A stretch of 64,000 bases of DNA from Chimonanthus salicifolius (GCA_013350335.1 CM023538.1:46122201-46186200), one strand, 5' to 3'; positions 1 to 11,925 are shown, counted from the first letter of the stretch. The notes: generated from the letters alone by a model not told the origin. Numbers and translations: made by a program.

Positions 1-900
1 AACCAACCGAAGCAAAATCCTTGTAGAAGTAGTAGAGAGGTAGGAGCGACTGGAATAGTCCAAGATCTAGTTGCAGCAGAGTTAATCCGTCACAGGTGCA
101 TGGGGAAAAAATAGAAAATAGGGACAACAGATGCCCCAGTCAGCGACTAGGAGAAGGGAGATAAGAGAGGCCCACCGCTGGTGGAAAGGTCTGCAGCCTA
201 GTGCGATGGAAACCAGGGCCAGGGGCAATAGTAATGGTGGAGGATCGGCAGCCAAAATATCTGTGAGCCAGCTGATCGAAGCAGAAAACCAAAATATGGG
301 TTTTCTGAAACGACAGTCGTTGGAAAAGGAACAGCTCAAAAACCAGACAACACAACTCCAAAATAGAGATCCAACCTTACGGATGGTTAACCTTGTCAGA
401 AATGGCAGGGGTAGATAGATTTCTGCCAGCTGGAGAGTCACCAGAGAAGGAGATCGTTGTCAGAGAAAAATCTGCTGCAAAGAGAGGCAAATAGAAACTG
501 GAAAAAAATTCTAGATCCGGTAAAACTGTTGAGAAACGAGGCCAAAAAAAGGGACAATCCGCTATAGAAGTTCGACGGAGAATGAGATCTAGTCTGAGGA
601 GGATGCCGAAGTTCGGCAAAGATCAGTAACACCAATTGAAACAGTAAAACAAAGTCTAAAAAGCGTTTAGGAATCGTTTTCGATGGATACCATGTAGAAA
701 ATAATAATAGAATAGAGGAGAAGAGAAAATAGAAGAATATTGGAGAAGAATTCTTTCTATCAATATTGTATTGATGTGTTTTCCTCTTAGATGATACATG
801 AATAAATAAGTAAAAGAGAACCAATTTAAGTGACAAAAAAGGAAAAACAATAAATGGATGCTTATCTACATTAAATCATACAACCATCAGTTAACTTTCA
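1..900. other. Unassigned purine-rich sequence
   Basis: The plus strand is rich in purines (runs of gaaaa, ggaga, cagag) up to about 700. An open stretch at 131-418 could encode a 95-residue basic, Gln/Arg-rich peptide, but I recognise no domain in it, and the overlapping minus-strand frames are of similar length, so coding is not supported. The purine-rich style resembles the untranslated leader of the copia element at 30.0-31.5 kb. It may be a decayed retroelement leader, but I see no LTR or primer-binding site here. Confidence 0.3.
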
Positions 901-999
901 AAACTAAGATTAGTCAGATCAATTATCTTATATCGGGTCCCACAACAGAGTTGTCATCCTCTAGGTGTTTGTAGGTTTTGTTAGGTCCCTCTATGAATT

Positions 1000-1660
1000 C
1001 TGTGTGTTCCTATGAGGAGTTTTTTTGTATTTTATTTTTGTTTTAGTAGTCGAATACAAGCCTTTTATACCTGTTGTTATCGCACCATATTACCCTTGGC
1101 AGAGCGGATCCAAAGAAGCCTGATTTCTCTTTTGATGTGTGACCATCCTGACATGCTCAATTGACCTTTGTTTAGGCATTTGAGTAAATAAAGTGTCTTC
1201 CTCTAACTTATGAAGAGTTCACTATTTGAAATGTTTGCCAACAACTTGTCACTGCTATGAAACATCTCCAACTCCTTAAGTTATCCTCAGTATTAGTACC
1301 TGAGTTTAGTAGTAGCTTTCGTCTTAATCTAATCCTTCTCATTTTCTTCTTTGACTTGATCATTGTAAAGTGATCAATCACTTCACAACCATCTGATCTG
1401 AATCTCTTTGTCCAATCCAACCTCTTGTACAACAGTGACAATGGTCCAATCTGAACCTTCTCTCCAATCCACTGATCAGATTTATCAACCGCTATGCACA
1501 TTTGAACACTAGCTGATACAAAGATTTCACAAGAATTGTTATTGATATCTCAAGAGTAGAGCCCAATGATGGAATTAAACATTGGCTCTAACACCAATTC
1601 TAATGTTTGGATTATAACATAAGCTCTGATATCAATTGTAATGTTTGGATTATAATTTTC
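1000..1660 (-). repeat. Possible degenerate retroelement remnant with duplicated primer-site-like motif
   Basis: Read on the minus strand, 1622-1637 gives aattgatatcagagct and 1584-1599 gives aattggtgttagagcc. Both resemble the initiator-Met-tRNA primer-binding site (TGGTATCAGAGCC) of plant LTR retroelements. They lie in two adjacent 38-bp direct repeats (1584-1621 and 1622-1659) that share a tail like taatgtttggattataa. A minus-strand open stretch at 1208-1501 lies where a gag leader would be expected, but it has no recognisable domain. No LTR pair was found, so the assignment is tentative. Confidence 0.3.
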
Positions 1661-2188
1661 AACTTTTAAGTTGATCAAAAATGACATTAAATATTTCATT
1701 TTATTGGACAATAAATGGCTTCTTAAGCATCATCCCATAAATGGGTCTTAGGTATTGGCATCTCTTTGAGGAAAACTTCATTGCAATAAGTTTGTATTGC
1801 ATTTCATACTCACTCTGGACAATTTCTAAGATTGAATCATGGAAGAGATCTCAAGATGGCTTAAATGTAAGTGAAATCTATGTGGCAGACTATGCGCTTT
1901 AACCAAAGGTTACTGGATGATTGAATCGTTATTTGGCTGCTAACCAAAGGTCTATGATTCAATAGTTAATATCCTCTGTAGTTTTAAATAACATATATGT
2001 GAAATATACATGACAAGAACCTCTACTAAAGTTGGTTAGTGTTCATTGTTGCAACCTCAAGGTGAGTCCAAGTCCTATGGCATCAAATAGACAATCCACC
2101 CACTAAAAGGATACCAAATCCAAATGCAAATGCCAACTACAAATTGATGGGAGAAATGGTTTTGATGATGATGAGGTGTTCAATTTTG
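1660..2188. other. No gene or element recognised
   Basis: AT-rich intergenic sequence. It has no credible reading frame, no long repeat with the rest of the window, and no RNA gene that I could identify. Confidence 0.5.
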
Positions 2189-3125
2189 GGATATTTTGAA
2201 AGAAGCCTCAATCTATTTATTTAATCTGAAAAAAGCACCATAGTTTTTTTATATTTTGAAAAGACCACAAACTTTTCACAAGTTCTTTGAAAAAGCCCTC
2301 TTTGTCCAAATTTAACATGCGTTACTTGGACTTAGATCTATCTTTTCAAATTTGTACTAGGGAATGGTTTAGGGAATGGTTATATACCACATTCTACCAT
2401 ACAAAATGAAACTAGAACTCTAAATTACCAAAGTACAAAATTTTAGAGGCACTAAATATTTTTACCCATTTTATTTTTAACTTTGACTATTAATTTCATG
2501 GCGTATGATTTCATGGCTTAGATGATGATGATGATGTATGGCTAAAATTTTTACATGAGTTTGAATATTTTTGCCAATCTAGAGGTGCCCTTTAATGTAC
2601 TACATTTGGATGGTGCCAAAAACTCTATTAAAATTCATTTTTTTTTAAAAAGTCTTCCTTATCCCAATTTAGCATATGCTTTATGGATTTTAATGCATCA
2701 CTTCCAAAAAAAAAGAAAATAGTTGGATATGACTTTAGACTTCATTAAACCCACAAATTGACAATAACCCTCTAGATTTGTCAAAATACAAAAACTCAAA
2801 AGCACATACTATTCCTAGCCATTTGATTTTTCAATGACAACCCTTGATTTCGTGGCCTTAGATTAGATGGCTAAAAATTTTATGCAGTTGAATTTTGATA
2901 TTTTAGCTAACCTAAATGTAGATTTTAGTTTCGGATGGGGCTAAAAATTATATCTAAATTTAATTTTGAAAATGATAGATAAAAATTGTATATCTTGTTC
3001 AATTTGGACAAAGAGGATTTTTTTCGAAGAACTTACAGGAAAAGTTTGGGGGCTTTTTTCAATATAAACAACTATGGGTCCATTTTTAGATTAAGTAAAA
3101 AGATTGGGGCTTCTTTGAAATATCC
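2189..3125. mobile_element. Non-autonomous TIR DNA transposon, Mutator-like (about 937 bp)
   Basis: The two ends form long imperfect inverted repeats of about 125-130 bp. The left arm (2189-2315) begins ggatattttgaaagaagcc, and the reverse complement of the right arm (2995-3125) begins ggatatttcaaagaagcc and stays alignable through the 'ctctttgtccaaatt' block. Flanks ttcaatttt (2179-2187) and ttcgaattt (from 3126) look like a decayed target duplication of 9-10 bp. Long TIRs with a 9-bp duplication are typical of Mutator-like elements. There is no transposase. The interior holds a second pair of related segments (about 2467-2560 and 2818-2885, both with 'catggc/gtggcc...gatggctaaaa'). Confidence 0.75.
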
Positions 3126-3282
3126 TTCGAATTTTTTGAGGGATTATTAGTTTATTATTAGGTTTTCACAACATTAGTTGGAGTATGTGCTAGTATCATA
3201 TATTGTTTTACTTCACTTAGCAATCTATATGGAGATTCCCTTGATAATAAGTAAAATTGAAGAATTACTCATATTATTACTT

Positions 3283-3426
3283 GGGAAATGATAGGGACAC
3301 CGGTGTTTTTTATAATAAGAGACACCATGTTTGTCCTTTTGTCCATTTGTCATCACCTAAGTGGTGAAAAGATACAATTGATGTCCCTTGTTATAAAAGA
3401 TATTGGTCTTCCTATCAAATTCCTCA
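3283..3426. mobile_element. Short TIR element (MITE), about 144 bp
   Basis: The left end reads gggaaatgatagggacacc..ttttataataagagacacc. The reverse complement of the right end reads aggaatttgataggaagacc..ttttataacaagggacatc. Nearly the whole element is therefore an imperfect hairpin with arms of about 50 bp around a short centre. The superfamily cannot be told, because the target duplication is not clear (TA-rich flanks). No coding sequence. Confidence 0.6.
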
Positions 3427-4427
3427 TTATTTCTTAGATATCTTTTGAATTATTTCATATATTTATATATTTTTAGGAATAACACATGAATCTTACAAAT
3501 CTATGATTTTTCTTCAAAGATTCGTAGGATTCTATGATTTATTATTCATGATTTGCAATTCAAGACATAAAAATATTTTATGATACAATTCGATTTTTGC
3601 AACTTATTAAGGAAGAATTCTAACATGTCAACTTGTAACAAATTTGGTGAGAAATGATGGAAAATGGTGGTTTTCCTCAAGACACTTGAAATGATTCACA
3701 ATGATGTATCCACCAACTGCATCTGCATTCATGATCTTGTGAGCATAAAGCAATTAGAAGCAAGAGTAACCTATTGCAAGGAATGTGATTTTTTTTAACA
3801 TTCAATGTGACACTAAATATTTCTCACAGGTAATGGATAGGAAAAATTCAGACAAAAATGCAAAAAAAAAAAAAATCTACATCGACTTTCTAAGCATCAA
3901 GTATTGTCCAAAACAAGAGGTTCACATGTATTATTTTTGTTTACTTTTCCTTACCTTTATGCTACTTACTGCTTTAATTAAGTAGTGCTCAAATGCTACG
4001 GCTTTATTAAATAAGTTCTTCTACGGCTGTTTAATGCTATAAAATATGAAACTACAGCACAAATTTTAGAGTTTGACAAGTCACAAACGATAAAATTGGG
4101 CAGTCATGGGCATTCTGGCTTTCCTGCCTTACCATTAAATGACACCATAATGCAAATTTCAGGTTCATTATGAGAAAATTTGTCTAAGTTGTGGGTAAAA
4201 ATAAAAGCCCAACCTCTTTTTTTTTTTTAATTTAATGGTACCCACTTAAAAAAAAAAAAGAGAACTACCCAAATAAATACCAAACTTCCAACTTGCTTCT
4301 CTTTGCCACTCCTCAAATGTCATTTTCAAATAATCCAAGCTTTTCCCTTTCAAAAACTAAAAGGAGGCTTTATTTTTTTTAGTTTTTGACAGGCAGTGAA
4401 GAGCATTGCACATTGGGCCTTGCGTAG
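3427..4427. other. No gene recognised
   Basis: AT-rich sequence with homopolymer A and T runs (for example 3861-3873, 4209-4218 and 4249-4259). The small plus-strand open frame at 3785-3985 begins with GTG or TTG-type context, has no domain and is low in complexity, so I do not call it. It lies 3' of the orphan RLP exon on the minus strand, but I could find no further LRR exons here. Confidence 0.5.
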
Positions 4428-4510
4428 TTGAGTGGGATGGATAGAGGACTTAATGGATGTTATAATTCAAAAGTAACTCCTCCATTCAATTATCGTAGCT
4501 TTGTGAATTT

Positions 4511-4864
4511 TTATGATTCACACTTTACTTCTAATAATCTGTATAGCACGGATAGTTCCTCAAGTTGTGCAAACAATGAGGCATTCGGATACCATGTTCC
4601 CAATTCCTGTTCTCTTTGGGCAATCAGGTTTATTGTACTCACTCTACCAGTAGAGTTGTCACAAGCTACTCCAATCCATTGGCAACAGTCATGACCCTTC
4701 CAAGAAGAAAGAGAGGATCCATTGGGGGAGTTGATATCATCTTTAATATTCAACGAAGCTTTTCTTTCAACGTTTAGGCATCCCTCACAAACACCAACAC
4801 TGAAAGCGAAGAGAAGAAGAACGCTCATCATCCAAACCCATTTGCACCTCCAGCAATAAGCCAT
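4511..4864 (-). pseudogene. Orphan first exon of an LRR receptor-like protein (signal peptide + LRRNT)
   Basis: The ATG at 4864 opens a 117-codon frame. Residues 1-28 form a signal peptide with a hydrophobic core (MMSVLLLFAFSVGVCEG). A Cys-paired LRR N-terminal cap follows, with the plant RLP motif WKGHDCCQW..V.CDNSTGRV (about residues 53-75) and the NASLFAQLEEL segment that precedes the first repeats. RLPs are plasma-membrane receptors for pathogen or developmental ligands that act with kinase co-receptors. The frame then loses LRR similarity and stops at 4511, and no downstream repeats were found on the minus strand. It is most likely a 5' fragment separated from its gene. It is similar to, but distinct from, the LRRNT relics at 42.3, 50.4 and 58.4 kb. 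The upstream in-frame extension to 4984 is UTR. Confidence 0.75.
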
Positions 4865-4928
4865 CTTTCTATGTTTTAGAGTTTTGACAGAAACAAATGC
4901 TTGAATAGAGAGAGAGAGAGACTCTATA

Positions 4929-4938
4929 CCATATTTAA
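4929..4938 (-). promoter_or_regulatory. Candidate TATA box of the orphan RLP exon
   Basis: On the minus strand the sequence ttaaatatgg lies about 65 bp upstream of the ATG at 4864, followed by a CT-rich stretch (tctctctctctct). This arrangement fits a plant core promoter with a short leader. It is not supported by expression data. Confidence 0.35.
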
Positions 4939-4999
4939 GTAATTCAGAGGAAAAGAAGAGATAAAAAGGGATTGTTCCAGTCACCTTCCTAGCAACCTA

Positions 5000-6540
5000 G
5001 TAAAGACTTCAAGTCTGCCGTCAACTCCATCCCTTCAATTTACTCCAGATTCCAAATATTAATCTTCATCTTACTTTTGACTGGAATGGTCGTTTAAATT
5101 TAAGCAGGTCATATACATGTAAGCCCGTCACACACTCTCTTTGTTATCTTTCTAAGAACTTCAATGTTCTCATGCATCACTACAATTTATTATTGCCCAT
5201 CAGTTAATAATTTGATGTTTTCTTGCTTTACTTCAATTTAGGACCCATAAAAAATTATTGAAATAAAGCTATTAACGAAGTCTATATTTTTAACATGAGA
5301 CTTATAAAATTACCTTCAATCAAATTAAATAACTCATAAATTTAAAGATCATAAAAATTTTGAAATTAATTTAAATCATATTAAAGCTTAAAGAGATTAA
5401 AAATGTGGTTATATTAATTCAATTAAGGTTAAAGTAGTATGCCAGATATTCAAGCGATAACTTTTTATAGACTTATGACACGAGGCCAAATATGTTCTAT
5501 ATAAAGGTGAAAAGTCAAAGATTAAATGAATAATTTAAAGTTATTAAATTAAAAAGCTTAGTAAAAAAACTTCATTCATCCAAGCAATATAACTTATTGT
5601 GATATTAAGATGGCACTTTGAAGTCTTTAATTGCAATGATCGTTTAACTTAGTGCACATGGCAATTTAAAGTCTTTAATTTACTGCTGATTCTGAATATT
5701 AATCCTTATCATACTTTTGACTGCAATGGTCTTTAATTGCAATGATCGTTTAACTTAGTCCACATGGTAAATAGAAATAAATATATTAAAATAAAATAAA
5801 ATAAGTTTGTTATAAAAAAAAATGATTTGATTGGTCCAATTAAGATGATCTTTTGATGAGCCTTATAATTAAGTATAAACCTTTTTAAAAGACCCATTAC
5901 ATAGGGCCAAAGTGTCCCATGTACATATACAGAAGTTATGGACTAAAATAACAATTTATAGTTATCAAATTTAAGTTTAAAAACAGTTTCATTGACTCAA
6001 TCAAATTTGTTTCTTGTTTCTCATATTAAAATATAAACTTTTGAAGGGACCCATTACATGAAGCCAAACTCACCCAATATATATATGAGTGCAAATAATT
6101 TAAAGTTATCAAATCAGGGATGGTCATCCACAAAATGGTGTGCAGAGTATTACATGAGTACTTAGGTATAACGTCCAAATTAATATAAATCTGAATCTAC
6201 AAAAGGGGAAAAATCAGTCCTCGGGTTTGACTGCTAATTAATTATTTAAATTTAAATTTTTACTAATCAAACTAACTTTCTAAATTAATTTCTAATTTAA
6301 ATGCACTAAAATTTGAATAAATTAAGAATTTAATTAAAAGCCTCTCTGAAATCAATCAAAAGGAAAGGCCGGGTCATTACAATTCCCTTTGATAGTTTCT
6401 TGTCAACAACTTCTTTTTCACTGCGTATGAGTGTTTCACGTGGATTATGTTTCACGTGGAGAGATGCTAACGTCCGTGCCACTGCTTCTGGACTTTCGAT
6501 TTTGTAGGAACAGGTCTAAATTCTCTCTGATGGTGAGAAA
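5000..6540. repeat. AT-rich intergenic region with divergent short duplications
   Basis: No gene. Several imperfect direct repeats are visible. The block 'tctttaattgcaatgatcgtttaacttagt.cacatgg' occurs at 5623-5661 and 5730-5767. A block near 5045-5100 (aatattaatcttcatcttacttttgactggaatggt) recurs at about 5692-5730. A longer cassette containing 'gacccattacat.g.gccaaa' and 'aatttaaagttatcaaa' appears in three versions near 5465-5585, 5885-6005 and 6045-6117. The cassettes lie upstream of the orphan RLP exon and may be duplicated promoter DNA. Confidence 0.5.
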
Positions 6541-6551
6541 TGCATCACATG

Positions 6552-6892
6552 TAAGGTTGTAATTTGGGTCGGGTGAGTCGAGTTCATTAAAATCCAACTC
6601 GATCAAAGTTGATATTTATGGAATCCAACCCGACTCGAATTCTAATCCAAATCAACTCGAATTCTGACCCGATCTGCATTTTAAATCCATTTTATCTTAA
6701 TTTTAGTCAAGTCGAATCAGGTTAGGCCGGATCAGGTCGGGTTAACTTGTAAAATCTTCAATCCGACCTGACCCGAATTCTATATGGGTTTTTTCTCTTC
6801 TCAACCCGACCCGACCTGTTGACCCAAAATTTTTGACCAGATTTACATGATTTCTCAGGTCTCGTTTTAACCTGACTCAAGTTGCAGCCCTA
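6552..6892. mobile_element. hAT-like MITE (341 bp) rich in CGACCCGAC motifs
   Basis: The left end is taaggttgtaatttgggtcgggt. The reverse complement of the right end is tagggctgcaacttgagtcaggt. The flanking octamers atcacatg (6544-6551) and atagcatg (6893-6900) match at 6 of 8 positions, as expected for an old 8-bp hAT target duplication. The interior is packed with gggtcgg/ccgaccc-type words in both orientations. No transposase frame. Confidence 0.65.
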
Positions 6893-6900
6893 ATAGCATG

Positions 6901-8580
6901 GGTGGATGTCTGCAGTTCTACAGCTCTTGCATTCTTTGCTAGTGGTATGGGTAGTTATCATAGTTATTTTTTATTATGTTAATCACGATTACTTAATCAA
7001 CACAAACAATGAAGACCTCCCACCGGACATGCCAAAAGGTCGATGGTGATTTGGATATGTGGCTGATGGTGATTCGGATATGTGGCTGAATGTAATACAA
7101 TTATATTTTTATTATATTAACTTTAGCAAATTAAAATATTAATTGCGAAAAATAATTTTTATTTAAATATTTTTATTTATTTAATTTAAGCAAATAAAGT
7201 TGATAATGTTAGGAAACAACACTTTTATTATTATTTAATTTAATTTAAATCAACTAGCTATTTATATGTTTAGTAAATTTAGTTTTAGTTCTCATATAAA
7301 CAATTATTATTTAATTTTGTAAAGTTAATAAAATCTAAATTGTCATAAAATTTACTTATTTTAACTTGAGTCATGAGAAATTACTTCTTTTTAACTTGAA
7401 CATTACTCAATTAATTAAGTCGGATTGCATGGTCGTAGCCTGAAACTACCCCTTCTTTTTATGAGAAACTGTAAATTAATTAATTTTAAAATCAAATTTA
7501 TTTTAAATTGAGCAAAGATCCATCAACATGTGTCTCCTTGACATCGTCATATTTACAACTATCATGTCGTCCTTCTAATATTAGCACTTTATTATTGTTT
7601 TTAATAAAAGTCTTTAATGAATTATGTTAGACGTACTTTTAAATTTCTCGTTAATCTTTCTTTATTGATGAAAGATCCAATTAGAAAAAAAGGCATAGCG
7701 TGTTACACAAATCGTGGCCCCTACAATGAAGAAAGTAGAGTAAGCAGTGAAAAGTCTGTCTCTAAAGATGATTTCTTATGGATACAGTTAAAAAAAAAAT
7801 GCAATGAACAAAAGGTGGAAGTAATATCTTTTGAACTGTTATTGAAAAGTTAAGATTGTCTATAAATTAGAGCGCAATTAACGCATCAATATAGTAACAA
7901 TCAACATAGTAAATTAGATCCTTTTTTACTTTTTCTTTTTATTTGTAAATTAAGTAACCTTTAAATCAAGTGTTGGATTGAGAATTTTGAACTAAATAAA
8001 ATACCACATTTAAAAAGTTTATCTTTCTTTAATTTATTTCACACTTTAAATATTTGTAAATATTTTTGAAAAAACTAAATCAAATATTCTTCAGAAAAAT
8101 TATTAAAAAATTGTCGTTTGAATAGTAAATCTGAAAGAGGTCTATGGCCTCTCAACGTAGGCTAACTTACTTTTATTCGATTAATGGTAAGTTGTGAAAG
8201 AATTATGGTTGTCAGGGTACTTGATTTAGTTAGTGCTTATCGTGTCAGGATTACTGTAGTAAAAATAATTAAACATTTTGTTTGAAAGATTTCCCAATAT
8301 GGAGTCCAATATGCATAAACAATTAATCAACTTAAGATGTAATCCATGAACATATTTAGATAGCATAAAGATATATTTTTATCAAAAGTCTATATGTTAT
8401 GTATAGCCCGTCATTCATTTTGAAAAGAAAAAATTTAGCTCAGGCTTTCCTAAATTATTTGTTGAAAAGGTTAGAAGTAGTCTCAACAATCAAGAAATAT
8501 AGATTATAATAAATATACCTATAGAGAATTAATATAAAAAAAAAATAGACTACATAAGGTTACAATTATGTATAGGCATA
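6901..8580. other. No gene recognised
   Basis: AT-rich sequence. A 23-bp unit gatggtgatt.ggatatgtggct is tandemly duplicated near 7042-7087. The open frame at 7617-7853 (78 residues) has no recognisable domain and ordinary intergenic composition, so it is not called. The part after about 8100 may already belong to the pararetrovirus-like fragment that follows, but I cannot show it. Confidence 0.45.
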
Positions 8581-8599
8581 AAACTTAATAATGAAATTA

Positions 8600-9490
8600 A
8601 GAAGAAAAAAATTGTTTGAATAAAAAGAATTAGGAGATTTTTGTTATCAATTTGCATGTGATCCTCTAAATGACTCAAGAAAAGATCCTCTAAATCAAGA
8701 TATAAGAGAAATTATCCCATAAATTATAATAAAAGATCTAGTAAAAGGAATAAAAAAATACGACACTAAAAAGCATAAATCCTCTACAAAAAATACACCT
8801 TCTACATATAAAAAGAAGAACCAACATGTTATAAATGTGGACAAAACGGTCCTTATGCTCATAAATGCTTTAGAAGAAATACAAAAAAGAAAATAAATGA
8901 ATTAGAATTCTTTTCAGCAAGTATCACAACCATAGTAATATTGAAATTATCCAGATAATGAAAACAATATAATAAGCAAATATTAAATATGATAAATGAA
9001 GTCAATAAAGGTTGTTATGGAAAAATAACTGCTCTCTAGAATTTAATCAACTGGGTTATGAATCTTCTTCCTCAAAAACTTCCTATTCAGACTTTCATAT
9101 TAATGTTTTAGCAAGTGAGAAATTAATGACATAAAATAACCCAAAAAACAAAAAGCACATATAGAAAAAAATAAGACGTATGAAATTGTATAATATGCCA
9201 AAAGTTTAAAAAAAGACTTCAAGAAGGAAAACTTTAAGAGATTTTCAAAAAAAATTAAATGAAATAATTTTTTTTTAAAGATTTAATAATGAGAGTTGAT
9301 TGATACTCTTGAATATAGAAAAAAAATTAGAAAATAACAATGCAAAATGAATTAAATTTATCAACAAGCCAAACTAATGTAAATGACTTTTAAGATTTAT
9401 ATTCAGAAAATGGTATACAAAGGTCAGAATGATAATATCAGAAGATTATTCAATTGATATATTCTGCTTATCAGATATAGTGCCAAAGGT
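8600..9490 (+). pseudogene. Decayed endogenous pararetrovirus-like (Caulimoviridae-type) fragment
   Basis: On the plus strand, short conceptual stretches in changing frames resemble the end of a caulimovirid coat-protein region. They comprise a Lys-rich tract at about 8740-8820, a zinc-knuckle-like motif CYKCGQNGPYAHKC at 8827-8868 followed by KKKINELE, and a Ser-rich acidic stretch near 9060-9110. The knuckle's expected histidine (position 9 of 14) is Pro. Stops and frameshifts break the region throughout, so it is a non-functional fossil. Knuckle plus Lys-rich tract plus Ser-rich linker is the usual order in plant pararetroviruses. A retrotransposon gag relic is the main alternative. Confidence 0.4.
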
Positions 9491-11080
9491 TTAAAATTCG
9501 CGCATGCTGATATATCTGCCAAAGGGAGGGAATTGCGGCAGTTTGATGGGAATTCAATTCTATTCATTACCTTCGAACAAGCTTACATGGGCTCTTTTAT
9601 AGTGTTCAGCGTAAAACATTACCAAACTGTGATTACAATAAAATATGCCTAAATTGTCTTTAAATATAAATTATAATAAAATGTCTAAACTACTCTCAAA
9701 TAAAATAAAACTAAAACTAAACCTATATAATGAAATAACAAAATAAATAAATAAATATGGTAACATATTCCACATCAGTTGCCATCAGTTCATGCTTGCC
9801 ATCACTTATAACCTATCACAGTAACTTTGTCTGCCTCACCCTAGTGTTAATTTTCCTGGTTTTCCTTCTCAGACTCGCCTCGTCTGCTCACCTTCAATAT
9901 TTTCCTTCCCACCAGTTCAACATTGTTTACATTCCAATTTTCCTTCTTGGTAGCACCCCTTTACAAGTATCCATTGCATTGTCCAATGAATTGTAATCTA
10001 CCTTTTGTGGCGTTGGGTCTACCTCTTTCGGTCGTCGAATTTCTTCTGCATCTGGATTTGTCTACCTCTGTTAACTACATTTTTTACGCTCTAGATTTGT
10101 CTGCCTCTATCTTCGATTGTGGTTCCAACCGTCAAGATAAACAAGGTTTGTAAATCTCATGTGTCTGCCTTCTCTGTTTTCTTCTGTTCATCCGTTGTTG
10201 GATCTACATACGTGGAACATTGGTTCTATCTTGACTTGACCGGCACATCTAAACCATTGATTCACTGTTGCTCCACCAAATGCCATCATAGGAACATTGG
10301 ATTCTCAAGTTAACTGGTTCAATAATTGCAAACTCAAGTGCGATGCATGGATAAAAGTGAGCCATGTCAAAAAATCTATTATGTCAAATTAATAACTCTA
10401 AAAATTCACACATTTTTAGAGATTAAATAAAAGATACATAAATTCTAAGTTTTCACAAGTATAGCTATATCTATCCAAAGATATTAACGAAAACAAAATA
10501 ATATTAAAAATAATAAAAATTTCAATGATTTTTAAAATGGACGTTGCTCTTGCATATGGATGGCTAATAATTTGACTAAAAATATAATAAATGCAAAATC
10601 TAAAACAATAAGATTAAGAAAGATATTTAAAATAAATTATAGCATTGAACTTGGACTTACATTCATATTAGGGATTAAAATGCTAAAGTATAAAATAAAA
10701 GGTTAAAATACAATGAGAAAAAAATTCAATTCATTATAAAAAAAAATTCAAATACAAGTTTATCCTCTAAGTTTTTATTCTTTGCACAATAAAACATTAA
10801 ATAGAATAATAATAGTAATAATAAATCTAAAATTATAAACATTAAACTTACAACAAATCATTTTCTCAACTACATTGGCTAGGTTGGATTTCCAGGTCTT
10901 TACAACCTTTACATGGAACTGTAAATCCTTCATGCACCATCAAGCAATCTAGCCTCTTCATCAATCACTAAATCTATGTTGTCTGCCTCCTTACTGTTTT
11001 CATGTTACAATCAAGCCACAAAACTTCCTTTTAATTTGCCGCATACAAGTCCAAACATTAGCAACTGATCGATTCATCTC
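9491..11080. other. No gene recognised
   Basis: Unassigned sequence. From 9757 to 10,313 the plus strand is pyrimidine-rich and keeps several short overlapping open frames, none with a recognisable domain. From 10,370 the sequence is AT-rich. The block at about 10,860-10,980 (ggttggatttccaggtctttacaacctttacatgg) is a diverged copy of about 14,020-14,100. Confidence 0.45.
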
Positions 11081-11925
11081 TGTTTTATAGTGGTTCCTCA
11101 TAATTTTGGATTCCTTGCTTTTAAAAACAACATTCAGAAACAGCAACCAATGCCTATGGATTCGTTGTAAAATTGGACTTTCCAACTTTGATCCGCAGGC
11201 CCACACAGTTCATGCTTCAAGGTATTTAATTTTAGGTCGGATTTTTTCTGCAATTTCGGCATTTCAGGTGGGGTCCACATTTTGCTAACTCGTCAGGTGA
11301 CATGCTATTTCGAGTTGGATCCCTAAGGGAATAAAATATATTTAATTTATTATGCTTTTGAGGCTAAAAAGTGTCCTAAATGGGCCAGGCCCAAACAAAG
11401 CAAAGGGGCCCATATTCAGGTATGCATGGGTTCAATGGGTTGTGTTCAGGTCCTTTATTTCCAGCATTGATCTGAGCATATATTTGGAGAGCGAATTTGT
11501 CAATTTCGTCCAATCGGGCCCGTTCATATTAAATCGGGTTGTCGGATTCGATGCCCGTATCAAAATTGGAGGCATTTTGGAGTACGAACGACTCTTCTCT
11601 ATTATCATAAAAAAGATAAATTGAATAAATTGAATTTAATGGAGTTTGAGGTGGGAATGGAGAGATCAATGGAGAGAGTGCCACATGGGCAAATTTTGTC
11701 TTCACCTTTATTTGTATAATATAATAGATAAGTATAGAGTAAGTTTGACATCTGCCTTATTCGAAACATGGCCAATTTTAAAATTTTATTTAATTAAATA
11801 TGTTTTCAACAAAAAAACATGATTTAATTTTGCCAATCATGGGAGTCAACTCAAATCTAAACATTTAATTATTCGAATTGAAGAAAGGATTGGGCTTGAC
11901 CGATGTTGTAAAAATAAGATTCACA
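11080..11925 (-). repeat. Copy 1 of a duplicated RLP 3'-flank segment
   Basis: This segment aligns with 24,730-25,480 and, in part, with 23,370-23,710. Shared landmarks in order are ggactttccaactttgat, ggcccacac.gttcatgcttc, atttcgagttgg.tccct, ttattcgaattgaa and gaggcttatggtaa. In both this copy and the 24.7-kb copy it adjoins an RLP C-terminal coding sequence, which shows that gene end and flank were duplicated together. A plus-strand open stretch at 11,352-11,624 belongs to the repeat and has no recognised product. Confidence 0.65.

Noticed and set aside
4428..4694. Plus-strand 88-residue frame
   Set aside because: Antisense overlap of the RLP first exon on the minus strand.
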